Shown piece after piece: positions 7,901 to 10,784 of a stretch of 10,784 nt of DNA (positions are counted from its first letter, which is position 1; every line of letters starts with the position of its first letter). Below the pieces are notes generated by a model. It searched no databases and was not told the origin of the DNA. It saw nothing but the letters and a program-made list of their open reading frames with translations. The DNA comes from Clostridia bacterium (GTDB taxonomy: Bacteria > Bacillota > Clostridia > Christensenellales > Borkfalkiaceae), in assembly GCA_017503885.1 (NCBI GenBank), contig JAFVSF010000126.1:1-10784 (forward strand), in the 5' to 3' direction. Position numbers and translations under genes: made by a program.

Positions 7901-9667
7901 ATGGCTAAAGTTAATATTAAAATTGAAGGCGTACCTTTCGAGGTTGAAGCCGGCTTAACTATATTAGAAGCAGCAAAGCAGTGTGGATTTGAAATTCCAT
8001 CTCTTTGTGCTTTCAATCACGGCGAATGTTCAAAAGGCTCTTGTAGAGTATGTCTTGTAGAGGCTACTGGTGCAAGAGGTCTTGTAGCATCATGCGTATA
8101 TCCAGTTGCAGAAGGTATGGAAATTACTATTTCTTCTCCAAAGGCAACTGCCGCAAGAAGAACTTCTGTTGAACTTCTTCTTTCAAACCACAACAAAAAC
8201 TGTCAACAATGTGAAAAGAACTGCAAGTGTGAACTTTTACACGTTGCTAAACTCACTGGTGCAAGAGACGATATGTATCAAGGCGAACAAACTCCTGTTA
8301 CCGTTGATAGACTCACTCCATCTATCGTAAGAGATACTTCTAAGTGCGTACTTTGTGGTAGATGTGTAGAAAGATGTAAAAATGCTCACGGACTTGGTGT
8401 TCTTGGCTTTGAAAAGCGTGGATTTAACACTATCGTTGCTCCTGCTGAAAATAGAAGTTTCGCAAACTCTCCATGTATCCTTTGTGGTCAATGCGTAAGC
8501 GTATGTCCTACTGGTGCACTTATGGAAGTTTCTGAAATTGACAAAGTAGACGCTGCAATGAGAGCTGGTAAGTACGTAGTTGTACAAACTGCTCCTGCTG
8601 TTAGAGCTGCTCTTGGCGAAGAATTCGATATGCCTATCGGTACACTCGTTACTGGCAAGATGGTTTCTGCTTTAAGAAGACTTGGTTTCAAGAAAGTATT
8701 TGATACAAACTTCGCGGCAGACCTTACTATTATGGAAGAGGCTACCGAACTTTTAAGTAGAGTAACCAACAAGGGTGTTCTTCCTATGATTACTTCTTGT
8801 TCTCCAGGTTGGGTTAACTATGCTGAGTATTATTACGGCGACCTTTTAGGACACCTTTCTTCTTGTAAGTCACCACACGAAATGTTCGGTGCTATCTTAA
8901 AGAGCTACTATGCTGAAAAGAATGGTATTGACCCTAAAGATATGTTCGTTGTATCTATCATGCCTTGTACTGCTAAGAAGTACGAAAAAGAAAGACCAGA
9001 ACTTTCTGTAAACGGTCTTCGTGACGTAGATGCAGTTTTAACTACTAGAGAACTTGGCAAACTTATCAAGCGTTCTGGTATCAACTTTGCAAAACTTCCT
9101 GATAGCGATTTTGATAACGATATCGTTGGTGAATACACTGGTGCAGGCGTTATTTTCGGTACTACCGGTGGTGTTATGGAAGCTGCGCTTAGAACTGCTG
9201 CATACAAACTTTCTGGCGAAGAACTCAAGAAAGTTGAACTTGAAGAAGTAAGAGGTTTTGAAGGTATTAAAGAGGCTACTTACAACTTGGCTGGTATCGA
9301 AGTTAAGGTTGCAGTTGCTCACGGTATGAAGAATGCTAAAGTTCTTCTTGACCAAATTAGAGAAGGCAATAGCCCATATCATTTCATCGAAATCATGGGT
9401 TGCCCAGGTGGTTGCGTAGCAGGTGGTGGACAACCATACGTTAAACCTTGTTTCCTTCCTAACGAAGATGCAGATATTCTCGATACTTTCAAAGCAAAGA
9501 GAGCCGCTGCTCTTTATCAAGAAGATGAATCAAAGGCTCTTAGAGCTTCTCATAAGAACCCACAAATCATTGAACTTTACGAAACTTATCTTGGCGAGCC
9601 AAATTCTCATAAGGCTCATGAGCTTCTTCACACTCATTATCATGCTAAAGAACGTTTTTCAAAGTAA
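7901..9667 (+). CDS. hydA: [FeFe] hydrogenase catalytic subunit (HydA)
   Basis: This 588-aa protein catalyses 2H+ + 2e- to H2, reversibly, at the H-cluster. Its layout is close to clostridial CpI. An N-terminal plant-type [2Fe-2S] domain has C36, C48, C51 and C65. A His-ligated [4Fe-4S] site has H97, C101, C104 and C110. Two [4Fe-4S] motifs have C149, 152, 155, 159 and C192, 195, 198, 202. The H-cluster domain follows, with motif 1 TSCSPGW (298-304), motif 2 MPCTAKKYE (354-362) and motif 3 EIMGCPGGCVAGGGQP (497-512). Proton-path residues matching CpI are C300, E280, E283 and S320. Motif 1 has Ser301 where CpI has a second Cys. C43 and C108 are extra. The start follows GGAGGG (7889-7894). HydB and HydC next door favour the trimeric NADH-linked type. 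It is soluble, with no Tat signal. Confidence 0.96.
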   Translation: MAKVNIKIEGVPFEVEAGLTILEAAKQCGFEIPSLCAFNHGECSKGSCRVCLVEATGARGLVASCVYPVAEGMEITISSPKATAARRTSVELLLSNHNKNCQQCEKNCKCELLHVAKLTGARDDMYQGEQTPVTVDRLTPSIVRDTSKCVLCGRCVERCKNAHGLGVLGFEKRGFNTIVAPAENRSFANSPCILCGQCVSVCPTGALMEVSEIDKVDAAMRAGKYVVVQTAPAVRAALGEEFDMPIGTLVTGKMVSALRRLGFKKVFDTNFAADLTIMEEATELLSRVTNKGVLPMITSCSPGWVNYAEYYYGDLLGHLSSCKSPHEMFGAILKSYYAEKNGIDPKDMFVVSIMPCTAKKYEKERPELSVNGLRDVDAVLTTRELGKLIKRSGINFAKLPDSDFDNDIVGEYTGAGVIFGTTGGVMEAALRTAAYKLSGEELKKVELEEVRGFEGIKEATYNLAGIEVKVAVAHGMKNAKVLLDQIREGNSPYHFIEIMGCPGGCVAGGGQPYVKPCFLPNEDADILDTFKAKRAAALYQEDESKALRASHKNPQIIELYETYLGEPNSHKAHELLHTHYHAKERFSK

Positions 9668-9684
9668 TTTAAAATAAAATAATT

Positions 9685-9712
9685 GGGGTGGACTTAATCG
9701 TCCACCCTTTTT
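9685..9712 (+). terminator. Intrinsic terminator of hyd operon
   Basis: GGGTGGAC (9686-9693) pairs perfectly with GTCCACCC (9700-9707) around a TTAATC loop. A further G-T pair is possible at the base, and a run of five T residues occupies 9708-9712. It begins 18 bases after the hydA stop and separates the operon from the lipoprotein gene. Confidence 0.92.
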
Positions 9713-9745
9713 ACGTTATAAGGTTTAGATAAATTAAAAAACTTG

Positions 9746-9774
9746 TAGACAAAACGATAGAATTATGCTACAAT
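9746..9774 (+). promoter_or_regulatory. Sigma-A promoter of the lipoprotein gene
   Basis: There is a -35 box TAGACA (9746-9751), a 17-base spacer and a -10 box TACAAT (9769-9774). An extended -10 TG (9766-9767) lies one base before the -10 box. Transcription should start near 9781, leaving a leader of about 24 bases. Confidence 0.75.
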
Positions 9775-9804
9775 ATAGCCAATAAAAATTTTTTGGTATC
9801 AAAA

Positions 9805-10784
9805 ATGAGAAAAGTTAAATTAATAATAGGACTAATTTTAATAGTTTGTATAATGGCAACCTCGTTTGGGTGTAAAGCCTCAAAAAAAGAAGTTATAAAA
9901 TTTGTAGGGCGTTTGTCTAGTGAGGCTTACGACTCTATGGAAGATGCTGCAAAGTCGTATTATGAAGAGCAGATCGAGAGCGAACATTGTGAAGATTGTG
10001 AGTTTAAGGGTTACACCTCTAAAAAGGCACTTTCAAAAAATGAAATTGGCGAACTTGAGCTTGGCACGTTAGAAACTAGCGACGTAATCTCTGCAGAAAG
10101 AGGCAAAGTTGGCTTTGTATACGGCAGTGAAGTTTTTTCCAATAGCGTGTATATGATTCAAACTGAAAACGGTTATTATTACTATACCGTTGAGCCAAAA
10201 GAAGAAGAGGCTGTTTGCAAAGATTATTACGAGCATTTAGTAAGTGAAGAGGTTTTAAAAAACGTAACGGTAAAAACCAGTGCAATGATTATTTGCGAGG
10301 AAGACGGTTATTCTCGCCAAACTGACGTAATGATAGAGTATTGTTATAACGAAAAAGACATTATGTTTACCGTTGTTGTAAAAAGGTTTTTCAATGGTGG
10401 CATAAGTGAAGCAACTCTTTCTGGCTACATAATGACAAACGGCGAAGAATTTGCAGTATATGGTCTTAATGAAAAAGGCGAATACGTAGATATTACTACA
10501 GAATACTTGTCTCTATTTTATGCAAGTAAACGAAACGACCCTTATATGGTAAACGTAATGTCTAACTTGTATAAAGAAGGTCATTATTTGTTCAAGGCTG
10601 ATGAAGATGCTTTTATTTTAAGAGGTATAGAGGTTGAAAACCTTTCAAGACTTTTTGAAAGTCAGTATTATGAAGAAAATGGTGGCACTGTTAAGGTTTT
10701 AGATTATAGTATGGTAGTAAGTGGGCAAAGAATAGTGTCAACTTCTATAAATATTCACTCAATAGATAGTGAAGAAATTCAAAC
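9805..10784 (+). CDS. Unrecognised lipoprotein, N-terminal part (partial)
   Basis: The frame runs 326 codons from ATG 9805 and is still open at the right edge. The N-terminus is a clear lipoprotein signal: basic MRKVK, a hydrophobic stretch (6-21), then SFGC with C23 as the probable lipidation site. The mature part is expected to be anchored on the outer face of the cytoplasmic membrane. It is acidic, Tyr-rich and predicted soluble, with a CEDC pair at 62-65 and repeated short beta-like segments (for example GYYYYTVEP and DIMFTVVVKRFF). I recognise no domain. The ribosome site is weak: only GGTAT about eight bases upstream, unlike every other gene here. It has its own promoter after the hyd terminator, so a link to the hydrogenase is not implied. 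Codon use (TTA, ATA, GAG more common) differs mildly from the highly expressed genes upstream. Confidence 0.85.
   Translation, partial: MRKVKLIIGLILIVCIMATSFGCKASKKEVIKFVGRLSSEAYDSMEDAAKSYYEEQIESEHCEDCEFKGYTSKKALSKNEIGELELGTLETSDVISAERGKVGFVYGSEVFSNSVYMIQTENGYYYYTVEPKEEEAVCKDYYEHLVSEEVLKNVTVKTSAMIICEEDGYSRQTDVMIEYCYNEKDIMFTVVVKRFFNGGISEATLSGYIMTNGEEFAVYGLNEKGEYVDITTEYLSLFYASKRNDPYMVNVMSNLYKEGHYLFKADEDAFILRGIEVENLSRLFESQYYEENGGTVKVLDYSMVVSGQRIVSTSINIHSIDSEEIQ

Noticed and set aside
9038..9520. 160-codon reverse-strand ORF
   Set aside because: It is antisense to the H-cluster region of hydA with no recognisable protein features. It is explained by the codon bias of the real gene.
10076..10285. 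69-codon reverse-strand ORF in the last gene
   Set aside because: It lies wholly inside the lipoprotein coding frame on the other strand, with no start signals or family resemblance.

Overview
The window reads as chromosome from an uncultured-type, low-to-moderate GC anaerobic Bacillota, most likely class Clostridia. The grounds are the rpoB-rpoC order, strong AGGAGG-type ribosome sites, sigma-A promoters close to consensus, U-run intrinsic terminators, TAA at every stop codon seen, and a trimeric [FeFe] hydrogenase operon typical of fermentative gut Clostridia. No genus can be named safely from sequence reading alone.

Layout, all on the + strand. (1) 1-1287 is the C-terminal 428 codons of rpoB, cut by the left edge and ending in a very acidic tail. 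(2) 1305-5123 is complete rpoC (1272 aa), closed by a hairpin terminator at 5133-5165. It is longer than usual because of an insertion of about 85 residues just after the catalytic domain. (3) 5166-5515 is non-coding. It holds a second strong terminator at 5296-5342 with no obvious gene in front of it, then a near-perfect sigma-A promoter (5403-5431) and a structured leader. (4) 5516-9667 is a tight three-gene operon, hydC-hydB-hydA, ended by a terminator at 9685-9712. (5) 9746-9774 is a promoter for an unrecognised lipoprotein gene that starts at 9805 and runs off the right edge.

How the genes work together: RpoB and RpoC are the beta and beta' subunits that form the RNA polymerase active site. 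The hyd operon is a separate transcription unit encoding a cytoplasmic NADH- and ferredoxin-linked [FeFe] hydrogenase. HydC (NuoE-like, [2Fe-2S]) and HydB (NuoF-like, FMN/NADH site plus extra Fe-S domains) pass electrons to HydA, which carries an N-terminal Fe-S relay and the H-cluster domain. In related complexes this trimer couples NADH and reduced ferredoxin oxidation to H2 formation by electron confurcation, or runs in reverse. The maturases HydE, HydF and HydG are not in the window.

Most worth a second look: the repeat-bearing insertion in RpoC; the Asp/Glu-rich RpoB tail; Ser in place of a conserved Cys in the first H-cluster motif of HydA; the orphan terminator between rpoC and hydC, which may end a small RNA; and the unknown lipoprotein. 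No clearly new multi-gene system is visible.
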